From contig NZ_NSKH01000002.1 in NCBI RefSeq assembly GCF_003144095.1, positions 197,024 to 261,023 on the forward strand: a stretch of 64,000 bases of DNA, in the 5' to 3' direction. The notes under the pieces were generated by a model. The model did not search any database, was not told the DNA's origin, and was given only the letters and a program-made list of their open reading frames with translations. A program made the translations under genes and the position numbers. Position 1 is the stretch's first letter. Each line of letters begins with the position of its first letter. Origin of the DNA: Streptomyces sp. ICBB 8177. GTDB taxonomy: Bacteria > Actinomycetota > Actinomycetes > Streptomycetales > Streptomycetaceae. Shown piece after piece: positions 52,746-62,181 of the stretch.

Positions 52746-53714
52746 TCACGCCGCCCGCGAGCGCGCGTACTCCGGGATCGTGATCATCGGCGGGCGCTCC
52801 TCCGCCGCGACGTCGTGCACGCGCGGGGTGAAGACGCCGTCCGGGGCGCGGTCGAACTGGGTGAGCACCGGCCGCGTCAACTGTGCCCGCGCCAGCCGCA
52901 CCTGCGCCGTGCGGTAGATGGTCGCCGCCATCCGGCCCAGCGCCTGGCCGTCCTGGTGGCGGTGGTGCCGCACGCCCACGTCCACCTGCGCCAGCGCGTC
53001 CAGCCCGACCTCGGCCAGCGCGTCCACCAGCATGCCCAGCTCCACCCCGTAGCCGACCGGGAACGGCAGCCGCTCCAGCAGCGAGCGGCGGGCCGCGTAC
53101 TCGCCGCCCAGCGGCTGCACGAAGCCGGCCAGCTTCGGCCAGTGCAGGTTCAGCAGCGGGCGGGCGACCAGCTCGGTGACCCGGCCGCCGCCCGCCGGGA
53201 CCACCCCGCCGCCGGTCTCCAGCGGCCGGTCGTACATCGCCTTGACCAGCCGCACCCCCGGATCGGTCAGCAGCGGGCCGACGATGCCGTGCACGAAGGA
53301 GGCGTCGAAGTCCCGCAGGTCGGCGTCGACGAAGCAGACGATCTCGCCGGAGGTCGCCAGCAGCGACCGCCACAGCACCTCGCCCTTGCCCGGCACCGCG
53401 GGGATGCGCGGCAGCACCTCGTCGCGGTGCACCACCCGCGCCCCGGCCCGCTCGGCCACCTCGGCGGTGCGGTCGGTGGAGCCGGAGTCCATCACCACCA
53501 GCTCGTCCACCAGCGGCACCGGCCCGTCCATCAGCTCCCGGCGGATCTCGCCGACGATCGCGCCGACCGTGGCCTCCTCGTCGAGCGCCGGAAGCACCAC
53601 GCTCACCGTGCCGTCCGGCCCGGCCGCGCGCTTGGCGTCCAGCAGCCGGTCGAGCGGCCGGTCCGCCGCGGACCACGACCGCGTCCGCAGCCAGCGCTCC
53701 ACCTCTTCCAGCAC
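52746..53714 (-). CDS. gpgS: Glucosyl-3-phosphoglycerate synthase
   Basis: The 322-aa GT81 enzyme makes glucosyl-3-phosphoglycerate from NDP-glucose and 3-phosphoglycerate, the precursor of glucosylglycerate and methylglucose polysaccharides. It has VSVVLPALDEEATVGAIVG, ELVVMDSGSTDRTAEVAE, CFVDADLRDFDASFVHG, PLGGEYAARRSLLERLPF, YGVELGMLVDALAE and the HRHQDGQALGRM active-site loop. It lies 118 nt downstream of otsA on the same strand, linking two compatible-solute pathways. Confidence 0.93.
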   Translation of the reverse strand: MLEEVERWLRTRSWSAADRPLDRLLDAKRAAGPDGTVSVVLPALDEEATVGAIVGEIRRELMDGPVPLVDELVVMDSGSTDRTAEVAERAGARVVHRDEVLPRIPAVPGKGEVLWRSLLATSGEIVCFVDADLRDFDASFVHGIVGPLLTDPGVRLVKAMYDRPLETGGGVVPAGGGRVTELVARPLLNLHWPKLAGFVQPLGGEYAARRSLLERLPFPVGYGVELGMLVDALAEVGLDALAQVDVGVRHHRHQDGQALGRMAATIYRTAQVRLARAQLTRPVLTQFDRAPDGVFTPRVHDVAAEERPPMITIPEYARSRAA

Positions 53715-53892
53715 GTACGCGTCTCCTCGCTGTGACCGGGCGAAACCCTGGGTGCCTGTGATGCGTCTCGCGGTTCGGACGACTATCTCAAGTGTCCGAT
53801 GCTTCGGTTACAGTCTTGAACAACGCGTATGACGCCCGCATGCCGGGTCCGCGCGTGACCACAAACGCCCGGGCCCGCGCCCGGTGCCATAC

Positions 53893-54020
53893 CGCTCATC
53901 CAGAGGGGCAGAGGGAACGGCCCGTTGAAGCCCCGGCAACCCTCCCGCCGACCGCGAGGTCACGGTGGGGAAGGTGCCAATTCCGTCTCGCGACGAGGTA
54001 CGCCGCGAGGAAGATGAGGA
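53893..54020 (+). ncRNA. SAM-I (S-box) riboswitch upstream of thrC
   Basis: The leader contains the S-box core: CAGAGGGGCAGAGGGAACGG, CCCGTTGAAGCCCCGGCAACC, and GGAAGGTGCCAATTCCGTC, matching the SAM-I consensus. The outer stem CTCATC (53895) pairs with GATGAG (54013), and the latter abuts the GAGGAG ribosome-binding site of thrC. This suggests translational control, with SAM binding blocking ribosome access. There is no obvious U-run terminator. Confidence 0.93.
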
Positions 54021-54037
54021 GAAAGGGCCTCGCCATC

Positions 54038-55333
54038 ATGGCCGTGCAGACCGCCGACACCGCCACCCCCGCACCCCCCGCCGCCCCGGACTTCGGGCCC
54101 GCCGTCGCGCTCTCGTGCCGCGAGTGCGGGGAGCGCACCCCGCTCGGCCCGGTCTTCGCCTGCGCCTCGTGTTTCGGCCCGCTGGAGGTCGCCTACGAGT
54201 TCCCCACCGGCGACCCGGAGGGCCTGCGCAAGCGCATCGAGGCGGGCCCGGACAACATCTGGCGGTACGCGCCGCTGCTCCCGGTCCCGGCCGACGTCAC
54301 CGACAAGCCCAACCTCAACCCCGGCTTCACCAAGCTGGTCAAGGCCGACCGCCTCGCCGCCGAACTCGGCGTCACCGGCGGGCTGTTCGTCAAGGACGAC
54401 TCCGGCAACCCCACGCACTCCTTCAAGGACCGCGTGGTCGCCATCGCCGTCGAGGCCGCTCGCAACTTCGGCCTGACCACGCTCTCCTGCTCCTCCACCG
54501 GCAACCTCGCCGGCGCGGTCGGCGCCGCGGCGGTGCGCGCGGGCTTCCGCTCCTGCGTCTTCATCCCGCACGACCTGGAGGCCGGCAAGGTCGTCATGGC
54601 CGCGGTCTACGGCGGCGACCTGGTCGGCATCGAGGGCACCTACGACGACGTCAACCGCTTCTGCAGCGAGCTGATCGGCGACCCGATCGGCGAGGGCTGG
54701 GGCTTCACCAACGTCAACCTGCGCCCGTACTACGGCGAGGGCTCCAAGACGCTCGCGTACGAGATCTGCGAGCAGCTCGGCTGGCGCCTGCCCGACAACA
54801 TCATCGTCCCGATCGCCTCCGGCTCCCAGCTCACCAAGATCGACAAGGGGCTCCAGGAGCTGATCAAGCTGGGCCTGGTCGAGGAGAAGCCGTACAGGAT
54901 CTACGGCGCGCAGGCCGAGGGCTGCTCGCCGGTCTCCGCCGCGTTCAAGGCCGGCCACGACGTGGTGCGGCCGGTCAAGCCGGACACCATCGCCAAGTCG
55001 CTGGCGATCGGCAACCCGGCGGACGGCCCCTACGTGCTGGACATCGCCCGGCGCACCGGCGGGGCGGTGGAGGACGTCAACGACGAGCAGGTCGTCGCGG
55101 GCATCAAGCTGCTGGCCCGCACCGAGGGGATCTTCGCCGAGACCGCCGGCGGGGTCACCATCGGCGTGCTGAAGAAGCTGATCGAGACCGGCCTGCTCGA
55201 CCCCTCCGAGGAGACCGTGGCCATCAACACCGGCGACGGCCTCAAGACCCTGGACGCGGTCGCCCCCACCACCGGCCCGACCGCCGTCATCCGTCCGTCC
55301 CTTGACTCGTTCCGAGAGGCTGGCCTCGCATGA
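54038..55333 (+). CDS. thrC: Threonine synthase
   Basis: The 431-aa PLP enzyme converts O-phosphohomoserine to threonine. It has a Cys4-like N-terminal motif (SCRECGERTPLGPVFACASC) seen in actinobacterial enzymes, the PLP lysine in DSGNPTHSFKDRVVA, SSTGNLAGAVGAAA, and a C-terminal FAETAGGVTIGVL. An S-box riboswitch precedes it, and the stop overlaps the next gene by ATGA. SAM control ties threonine synthesis to methionine/SAM status. Confidence 0.96.
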   Translation: MAVQTADTATPAPPAAPDFGPAVALSCRECGERTPLGPVFACASCFGPLEVAYEFPTGDPEGLRKRIEAGPDNIWRYAPLLPVPADVTDKPNLNPGFTKLVKADRLAAELGVTGGLFVKDDSGNPTHSFKDRVVAIAVEAARNFGLTTLSCSSTGNLAGAVGAAAVRAGFRSCVFIPHDLEAGKVVMAAVYGGDLVGIEGTYDDVNRFCSELIGDPIGEGWGFTNVNLRPYYGEGSKTLAYEICEQLGWRLPDNIIVPIASGSQLTKIDKGLQELIKLGLVEEKPYRIYGAQAEGCSPVSAAFKAGHDVVRPVKPDTIAKSLAIGNPADGPYVLDIARRTGGAVEDVNDEQVVAGIKLLARTEGIFAETAGGVTIGVLKKLIETGLLDPSEETVAINTGDGLKTLDAVAPTTGPTAVIRPSLDSFREAGLA

Positions 55334-55605
55334 GCGTCAACGTCCGCATTCCGACGATCCTTCGCACCTACACCGGCGGGCAGGCCGAGGTGCCGGCCGA
55401 GGGCGGCACGCTGTCCGAGGTCATCGAGTCGCTGGAGAAGAACCACCCGGGCATCGCCGCCCGCGTCCTGGACGACCAGGGCAGGCTGCGCCGCTTCGTC
55501 AACGTCTACGTCAACGACGACGACGTGCGCTTCGAGGACGGCCTCGGAACGGCGACCCCGGACGGCGCCGGCGTCTCGATCATTCCCGCGGTCGCGGGCG
55601 GCTGA
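55330..55605 (+). CDS. MoaD/ThiS-like sulfur carrier, CysO type
   Basis: The 91-aa ubiquitin-like protein starts MSVNVRIPTILRTYTGGQ, includes LRRFVNVYVNDDDVRFEDGL and ends with the activated diglycine AVAGG. Those segments are close to Mycobacterium CysO, which donates sulfur to cysteine synthesis via CysM. Here it overlaps thrC rather than a cysM-type gene, so it may serve cysteine, threonine-linked or another sulfur route. GGCTGGCCTC upstream is no ribosome-binding site; translation is coupled by the ATGA overlap. Confidence 0.88.
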   Translation: MSVNVRIPTILRTYTGGQAEVPAEGGTLSEVIESLEKNHPGIAARVLDDQGRLRRFVNVYVNDDDVRFEDGLGTATPDGAGVSIIPAVAGG

Positions 55606-55653
55606 CCGGCGCCCGGCGCGGAACGGCTCGTAACGCGTTCCAATTTCCCGCGC

Positions 55654-55686
55654 ATGCCCCGTTTGCCATTGCGGTGAACGGGGCAT
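55654..55686. terminator. Hairpin after the sulfur-carrier gene
   Basis: ATGCCCCGTT and AACGGGGCAT pair perfectly over a 13-nt loop, about 50 nt after the stop codon. Confidence 0.75.
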
Positions 55687-55705
55687 ACGCACGTCTCCCG
55701 GCGCG

Positions 55706-55796
55706 GTACAGTAATCGGGACGGTGGTGGCCGGCGTCGCGAACCCGCGGCGCTGGACTGCCCGAACTTCAATTCCGGCCAATCGGCCGGTTTTTTC
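55706..55796 (+). ncRNA. Candidate small RNA ending in a Rho-independent terminator
   Basis: A TACAGT promoter-like box at about 55708 precedes roughly 80 nt of sequence that ends in CCGGCC-AATC-GGCCGG followed by TTTTTT, a true U-run terminator, unusual in this GC-rich window. The hairpin-plus-U-run is 170 nt beyond the sulfur-carrier gene, which already has a terminator, so an independent short transcript is plausible. No reading frame is supported. Confidence 0.35.
55774..55796 (+). terminator. Rho-independent terminator with U-run
   Basis: CCGGCCAATCGGCCGG forms a 6-bp stem with a 4-nt loop, immediately followed by six T's. This is a textbook intrinsic terminator. Confidence 0.85.
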
Positions 55797-56173
55797 CGTC
55801 CCCCGCACTACGCTCGGCGCAACTCCCGCCCAGGGCAAGGTCCGGCCATACGTCCGGCTGTGACGCGTGTGCCGTGGGCGCGCGAGGAACGCGACAAGTT
55901 GTGCGCGAAATCGGGGCGTGAATTGTCGCGTTGGTCCCGCTGTGCCCGGTCCGAGTTGCCCTGAATTCCCGTCCTTTAACGGCAAATTACCGATCGGCCG
56001 TGCCCAGAATTCTCGTCCGATTGACCTGTTGCAGAGGGCGGTCGTGCAGATACATTCAGCCGCGGTCGACGCGTTCCGGCGCACGCCCCCTGACCGAGTT
56101 GTACGGGGGTGAGGTCTGACCCGGGTCCGCGGAGTGCGGGTCCGTGCAAGGGCCAGTAATAGGGGAGTTAGGG

Positions 56174-56383
56174 ATGGCTCAGGGCACCGTCAAGTGGTTC
56201 AACGCGGAGAAGGGCTACGGCTTCATCGCGGTCGACGGTGGTGCGGACGTCTTCGTGCACTACAGCGCGATCCAGATGGACGGCTACCGCACCCTCGAAG
56301 AAGGTCAGCGGGTCGAGTTCGAGATCTCGCAGGGCCAGAAGGGGCCGCAGGCGGACATGGTCCGGCTCGCCGCCGCCGGCTGA
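56174..56383 (+). CDS. Cold-shock protein, CspA family
   Basis: The 69-aa protein has one cold-shock domain: [20 protein letters not shown] (RNP1 KGYGFI) and [19 protein letters not shown] (RNP2 VFVHYS), and ends in [17 protein letters not shown]. It differs from the other copy at 37514 in the loop after RNP1 and the C-terminus. GGGGAG precedes the ATG. It sits upstream of groEL, as in S. coelicolor, and has a long leader. Confidence 0.95.
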   Translation: MAQGTVKWFNAEKGYGFIAVDGGADVFVHYSAIQMDGYRTLEEGQRVEFEISQGQKGPQADMVRLAAAG

Positions 56384-56431
56384 CCCGACCGCGTACGACC
56401 GCGAAGCTCGCGCGCGCGAGCGCGCACCCGC

Positions 56432-56462
56432 AAGGCCCGCACCCCGCACAGGTGCGGGCCTT
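56432..56462. terminator. Hairpin terminator after the cold-shock gene
   Basis: AAGGCCCGCACC and GGTGCGGGCCTT form a 12-bp perfect stem with a 7-nt loop. Confidence 0.85.
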
Positions 56463-56470
56463 GCCGTGTC

Positions 56471-56665
56471 GGAAGCCCGCTTCGCGGGGGCTTGCGCCCG
56501 CCCGTCGCCCCACCCACCACCCCTACCGGAGCCCGCTTCGGGGGCGCTTGCGCCCACCCGTCCCCCACCGCCACCCCTATTGGGAGCCCGCTTCGCGGGC
56601 GCTTGCGCCCACCCGTCCCCGACCGCCACCCCTATTGGGAGCCCGCTTCGCGGGCGCTTGCACTC
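56471..56665. repeat. 55-56 bp tandem repeat, four copies, hairpin-bearing
   Basis: GCCCGCTTCG recurs at 56475, 56531, 56586 and 56641, periods 56, 55 and 55. Each unit contains GCCCGC-TTC-GCGGGC, a hairpin (less perfect in copy 2), and CACCCGTCCCC. The last copy is cut where it runs into the first CIRCE element. Confidence 0.9.
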
Positions 56666-56683
56666 TCGGGGGGAGAGTGCTAA
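56657..56683 (+). promoter_or_regulatory. CIRCE element 1 (HrcA operator) before groEL
   Basis: CTTGCACTC-N9-GAGTGCTAA matches the CIRCE consensus TTAGCACTC-N9-GAGTGCTAA at 7 of 9 and 9 of 9 bases. It lies upstream of groEL. Confidence 0.9.
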
Positions 56684-56691
56684 TCATTGGC

Positions 56692-56718
56692 TTAGCACTC
56701 TGACGTTGAGAGTGACAG
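56692..56718 (+). promoter_or_regulatory. CIRCE element 2 before groEL
   Basis: TTAGCACTC-N9-GAGTGACAG matches CIRCE, with a perfect left arm and 6 of 9 on the right arm. It sits 8 nt after the first element, so two HrcA sites stand in tandem. Confidence 0.8.
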
Positions 56719-56735
56719 AAGGACCGAGTCGGTGA

Positions 56736-58466
<1,731 letters not shown>

Positions 58467-58517
58467 TCCCCGCGAGAGCGAGGATCGGAATCCGGCCACG
58501 CACGGCTGAGAACCGGA

Positions 58518-58553
58518 CCGAGGGCGGTACCCCGCGAGGGGTGCCGCCCTCGG
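58518..58553. terminator. Terminator hairpin after groEL
   Basis: GAGGGCGGTACCCC and GGGGTGCCGCCCTC pair over GCGA, with one G-T pair in the stem, about 60 nt beyond the stop. Confidence 0.85.
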
Positions 58554-58646
58554 GCGTTCCCGGGAGCCTTCGGCGTGTGCCCGCCTCCCGGCGGCCGTGC
58601 GCCCGTGCACGTCGTCGGCTCTCACACGCGCCCGCGAGCGCCGCGT

Positions 58647-59660
58647 TCAGCCCCCGGCGGCCTTGCGGGTCAGGGCCGGGCGCAGGCGGCCGCCCGTCGT
58701 CTCCAGCAGCGCCGCCGCCGTGGCCGCGTCCACCCCTCCCAGCAGCACCAGGATCGCGTTCTTGGTCTCGCCGCCGGTCGCGGCCAGCGCCGCCGCGATC
58801 TCCTCGTCCGCCGCGCCGGTCGCCAGCGCGACGATGCGGTGCGAACGGGCGCGCAGCTTGTCGTTGGAGGCACGCACGTCGACCATCAGGTTCCCGTAGG
58901 TCTTGCCGAGCCGGATCATCGTGATGGTCGAGATCATGTTGAGCACCAGCTTCTGCGCGGTGCCCGCCTTGAGCCGGGTCGAGCCGGTGAGCAGTTCGGG
59001 GCCGACCACCACCTCGATGCCGTGCTCCGCCGCGGCGGCCAGCGGCGAGTCCGCGTTGCAGGACAGGCCGACGGTCAACGCGCCCTGCGCGCGGGCGTGT
59101 TCGACGGCGGCGACGGCGTACGGGGTGCGGCCGGACGCGGAGACGCCCACCACGGTGTCGGCCGGGCCGACCGCCAGCGCGTCGAGGTCGGCGGCGGCCA
59201 GTTCGCCGCGGTCCTCGGCGCCCTCGACCGCCTCCGTCATCGCCCTCGGGCCGCCCGCGATCAGGCCGACGACCTGGCCGGGCGCGGTGTTGAAGGTCGG
59301 CGGGCACTCGCTGGCGTCCAGCACGCCGAGGCGGCCCGCGGTGCCCGCGCCCGCGTAGACCAGGCGGCCGCCCTTGGCCATCCGGTCGGCGGTGGCGTCG
59401 ATGGCGGCGCAGATGCGGGGCAGTTGGGCGGCGACGGCCGCGGGCACGCCGGCGTCCTCGTCGTTCATCAGCCGGGCGAGGTCGGGCGTCGGCAGCTGGT
59501 CGATCCCGGCGAGTTCGGGCCGGTAGGCCTCGGTCGTCAGGACGTCCAGCTCGCGCCGCAGGCCGTGGGCGGCTTCGGGGCGCGAGGCCGCGCGGGCGGG
59601 CCGTTCGCCGCGGGGGCCTTCGTGGTGGGGCCCCTGGCGGGGCGCTTCGTCGTGGGGCAT
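58647..59660 (-). CDS. murQ: N-acetylmuramic acid 6-phosphate etherase
   Basis: MurQ cleaves the lactyl ether of MurNAc-6-P, giving GlcNAc-6-P for NagA. The SIS-domain protein of about 337 aa has GGRLVYAGAGTAGRLGVLDASECPPTF, VVGVSASGRTPYAVAAVEHA and TGSTRLKAGTAQKLVLNMIST, all typical. I chose the ATG at 59660; a GTG at 59681 is also possible. It is in one operon with the RpiR-type gene upstream. Confidence 0.95.
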   Translation of the reverse strand: MPHDEAPRQGPHHEGPRGERPARAASRPEAAHGLRRELDVLTTEAYRPELAGIDQLPTPDLARLMNDEDAGVPAAVAAQLPRICAAIDATADRMAKGGRLVYAGAGTAGRLGVLDASECPPTFNTAPGQVVGLIAGGPRAMTEAVEGAEDRGELAAADLDALAVGPADTVVGVSASGRTPYAVAAVEHARAQGALTVGLSCNADSPLAAAAEHGIEVVVGPELLTGSTRLKAGTAQKLVLNMISTITMIRLGKTYGNLMVDVRASNDKLRARSHRIVALATGAADEEIAAALAATGGETKNAILVLLGGVDAATAAALLETTGGRLRPALTRKAAGG

Positions 59661-59740
59661 GGGTGACTCTTCGTTCCTCACGTGTCCGCCGCTCCAGGCG
59701 TCCGCCGCCGGGCGGCCGGCGGACACCCGGCGCCGGACGC

Positions 59741-60724
59741 CTAGAGCCGGGTGGTGCGGGCGGTGTGCCGGTGGGCCAGTGCTTCGTAGGACGCGGACAG
59801 CGCCGGGGCCGCCCGCTCGTAGGTGCGCTGCGCGACGCCGACGAACAGGCAGTCCACGACGAGCAGTTGACCGGTCCTGCTGGACATCGCGGCCGGGCGC
59901 AGCTCGCTCTCGCGGGCGGTGGACGTGGTCAGCACGTGATCGGCGTACTGCGCGACCGCGCCGTCCGGGCGGCCGGTGATCGCGATGGTGGTGGCGCCCG
60001 CGTCGAAGGCGACCCGCAGCGGTTCTATGACGTCGACCGTGTTGCCGGAGTGGGTGATGGCGAGCGCGACGTCGCCCTGGCGCAGCTGCACGGCGTTGGT
60101 GACCGCCAGGTGCGGGTCGCTGTGGGCGTGCGCGACCAGGCCGATGCGCAGCAGCTTCTGGGTGAGGTCCTGGCCGACCAGGGCGGAGGCGCCGACACCG
60201 TAGACGTCGACGCGGCGGGCGGTGGCCAGCGCGCCCACGGCGAGCTCCAGTTGGGACAGGTCGAGGGCGGCGGCGGTGTCCGCCAGGGTCTGGCGTTCGT
60301 CGTGCGCGAGCTTGGCGACCACGTCGGCGAGCGGATCGTCCACCGCGATGTCGGCGGTGACCGAGGCCGGGGCGCCCGCCTCCAACTGCGCGGCGAAGCC
60401 GGCCAGCGCCAGCCGCAGGTCGCGGTAGCCGGGGTAGCCCAGCAGCCGGGCGGTGCGCACCACGGTGGCCTCGCTGGTGCCGGTGCGCTGGGCGAGCGCG
60501 GTGACGGTGAGTCGGGAGCAGGCGGCCGGGTCGCCCGCGACCGTCTCGGCGACCCGCTGCATGGAACGGGTCATCGAGGGCGCGAGGGTGCGGACCTTGG
60601 CGGCGAGCGCGGTGCCGCCCGCGCCGGGCGCGGGGGCCGGTCCGGGCGCGGCGGCCGGTCCCGCGGAGTCGGCACGGGCCTGCCCCACCGCGCTGCCGAA
60701 AGTTTCCTTCGTCGTCGGCCTCAT
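59741..60724 (-). CDS. RpiR/MurR family transcription regulator
   Basis: The 327-aa protein has an N-terminal HTH_6 (about residues 40-115: LTVTALAQRTGTSEATVVRTARLLGYPGYRDLRLALAGF) and a C-terminal SIS domain (about 150-290: ARRVDVYGVGASALVGQDLTQKL, VALAITHSGNTVDVIEPLRVAF) that binds a phosphosugar. Its gene is 80 nt before murQ, so it probably controls murQ in response to MurNAc-6-P. A palindrome just upstream of the start may be its operator. Confidence 0.9.
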   Translation of the reverse strand: MRPTTKETFGSAVGQARADSAGPAAAPGPAPAPGAGGTALAAKVRTLAPSMTRSMQRVAETVAGDPAACSRLTVTALAQRTGTSEATVVRTARLLGYPGYRDLRLALAGFAAQLEAGAPASVTADIAVDDPLADVVAKLAHDERQTLADTAAALDLSQLELAVGALATARRVDVYGVGASALVGQDLTQKLLRIGLVAHAHSDPHLAVTNAVQLRQGDVALAITHSGNTVDVIEPLRVAFDAGATTIAITGRPDGAVAQYADHVLTTSTARESELRPAAMSSRTGQLLVVDCLFVGVAQRTYERAAPALSASYEALAHRHTARTTRL

Positions 60725-60727
60725 TCC

Positions 60728-60742
60728 TGAAAGGTATTTTCA
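60728..60742. promoter_or_regulatory. TGAAA-N5-TTTCA palindrome before the RpiR-type gene
   Basis: TGAAAGGTATTTTCA is a palindrome 3 nt upstream of the ATG at 60724, and AT-rich in a GC-rich region. RpiR regulators bind such TGAAA/TTTCA palindromes, so autorepression is likely. Confidence 0.6.
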
Positions 60743-60783
60743 GCGGTGGGTCGGGTCAAGCCCCCGTACGGGACAATCGGTCC

Positions 60784-61125
60784 ATGGACCTCGAAGCCGC
60801 CCTCCACGCCGCCCGGGCTCTCGTGCTCGCCGATCTCCAGGCCGCCGGGGTGGCCGACGCCGACGTCGTGTCGCTGGTGGAGGACGCGGTGGCGCACCGC
60901 AGGTGGTGGTGCGAGCAGTGGCCGCAGGGCGCCGGCTTCGTCGCCGGTCTGGTCGCCCAGGACGTCCAGGACGCGCTGCTGGAGCGTCGGGGCCGCTGGC
61001 CGCTGTGCCCGACGTGCGCCGAGCCGCACGCGCTGGACGTCGAGCCGGAACTCGGGCCCGACCCGCACTGGGTCTGCGGCCGCTCCGGCACGGTGGTGGC
61101 CGCCGTCGGAAGCCTGCGCTCGTGA
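60784..61125 (+). CDS. Hypothetical protein with possible Cys-metal site
   Basis: The 113-aa protein has a helical N-terminus (LEAALHAARALVLADLQAAG, AVAHRRWWCEQWPQGAGFVAGLV) and a C-terminal CPTCAEPHALDVEPELG and HWVCGRSGTVVAA, resembling a small zinc ribbon. It overlaps the next gene by GTGA, so both are cotranscribed. Function is unknown. Confidence 0.75.
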   Translation: MDLEAALHAARALVLADLQAAGVADADVVSLVEDAVAHRRWWCEQWPQGAGFVAGLVAQDVQDALLERRGRWPLCPTCAEPHALDVEPELGPDPHWVCGRSGTVVAAVGSLRS

Positions 61126-61382
61126 CCGTCTACATCGACCCGCCGACCTGGCCCGGCCACGGGCGGATGTGGTCGCACCTGGTCAGCGACGAGTCGTACG
61201 ACGAACTGCAAGCGTTCGCCCGGCGGTTGGGGGTGCCGGAGCGGGCGTTCGAGCGCGACCACTACGACGTGCCCGCCGCCCGGTACGCCGACGCCGTCCG
61301 GCTGGGCGCGGTCGAGGCGCGCAGCCGCGAACTGGTCGCCCTCCTGACCCGGGCGGGCCTGCGCCGCCGCAAGCGCGGCTGA
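61122..61382 (+). CDS. DUF4031 domain protein
   Basis: The 86-aa protein matches DUF4031: VTVYIDPPTWPGHGRMWSHL, ELQAFARRLGVPERAFERDHYDVPAARY. These short basic-tailed proteins are found in many actinobacteria without a known function. The GTG overlaps the stop of the upstream gene. Confidence 0.85.
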   Translation: MTVYIDPPTWPGHGRMWSHLVSDESYDELQAFARRLGVPERAFERDHYDVPAARYADAVRLGAVEARSRELVALLTRAGLRRRKRG

Positions 61383-61421
61383 CGGCGCGCTGCTGAATGC
61401 CTGAGGCTGACGGCCCGGGGC

Positions 61422-62111
61422 TCAGCCCGCCGTCAGCAGCTCCAGCTCGGTGCCCACGTTGTGCCGGGCCGCGCGCTCCCAGTGCTCGACGCCGTACGGG
61501 GTGCGGAACAGCCGCGGCAGGCCGAGGAGTTGACGCAGCACCTCGGCCCGGCCCGCGCGGAAGTCCGCGTCGGGCACGAAGCCGTACTCCTCGCGCACCG
61601 CGGCGGCGTAGGCGGCGTACGCGCCGGGGGAGCCGGCCAGCACGGCCAGGTCGGCGTCGCACAGCACCTGGCCGTCCGCGTCGTCGTCCGCCGGGTCGTG
61701 GCCGGCCGTCAGCCGCACCAGCCGGGCCACCTCGGCGGTGACCGCCGCGCCGGCGCCCGCCTCGGGCAGCGCGCGTTCCGCGAGGTGGGCGCTGCGCTCC
61801 TCGTTCTCGCTGCGGTCCGGACGGTAGACGGCGTCGTGGAACCACGCGGCCAGCCGCACGGTGTCCGGGTGCGCCGCGTGTCCGGCCAGTTCGTCCACGC
61901 GGTCCAGCACCGCGAGCAGGTGGTCGGTGGTGTGGTACCTGCGGTGCGGTTCACCCCAGCGGGCGAGCAGGTTCTCGCCGTACGGGACGGGGTCGGCGCT
62001 GCCCCCGGCGCCGCGCAGCGCCCGCGTCCAGCGGTCGAGCAGGTCGTCGTGCGCGGCGTGGCGGCGGCTTGGTGCGCCGGATGCCGCAGGCAGGTGCCCG
62101 TTGGCTGACAT
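61422..62111 (-). CDS. HD-domain metal-dependent phosphohydrolase
   Basis: The 229-aa protein has the HD-domain order: HRRYHTTDHLLAVLDRVDEL (His), AAWFHDAVYRPDRSENEERS (His-Asp), and VLCDADLAVLAGSPGAY (Asp). It resembles small actinobacterial HD proteins that likely cleave nucleotide or phosphomonoester bonds. The ATG at 62111 is divergent from cutC, with 70 nt between them. Confidence 0.85.
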   Translation of the reverse strand: MSANGHLPAASGAPSRRHAAHDDLLDRWTRALRGAGGSADPVPYGENLLARWGEPHRRYHTTDHLLAVLDRVDELAGHAAHPDTVRLAAWFHDAVYRPDRSENEERSAHLAERALPEAGAGAAVTAEVARLVRLTAGHDPADDDADGQVLCDADLAVLAGSPGAYAAYAAAVREEYGFVPDADFRAGRAEVLRQLLGLPRLFRTPYGVEHWERAARHNVGTELELLTAG

Positions 62112-62181
62112 ACGCCCATTGTGGGGGAGCCGGGCGGGGCCGTCTGGCAGTCGGCGCGGGCGGTGTGGCACTCTGTCGTAC

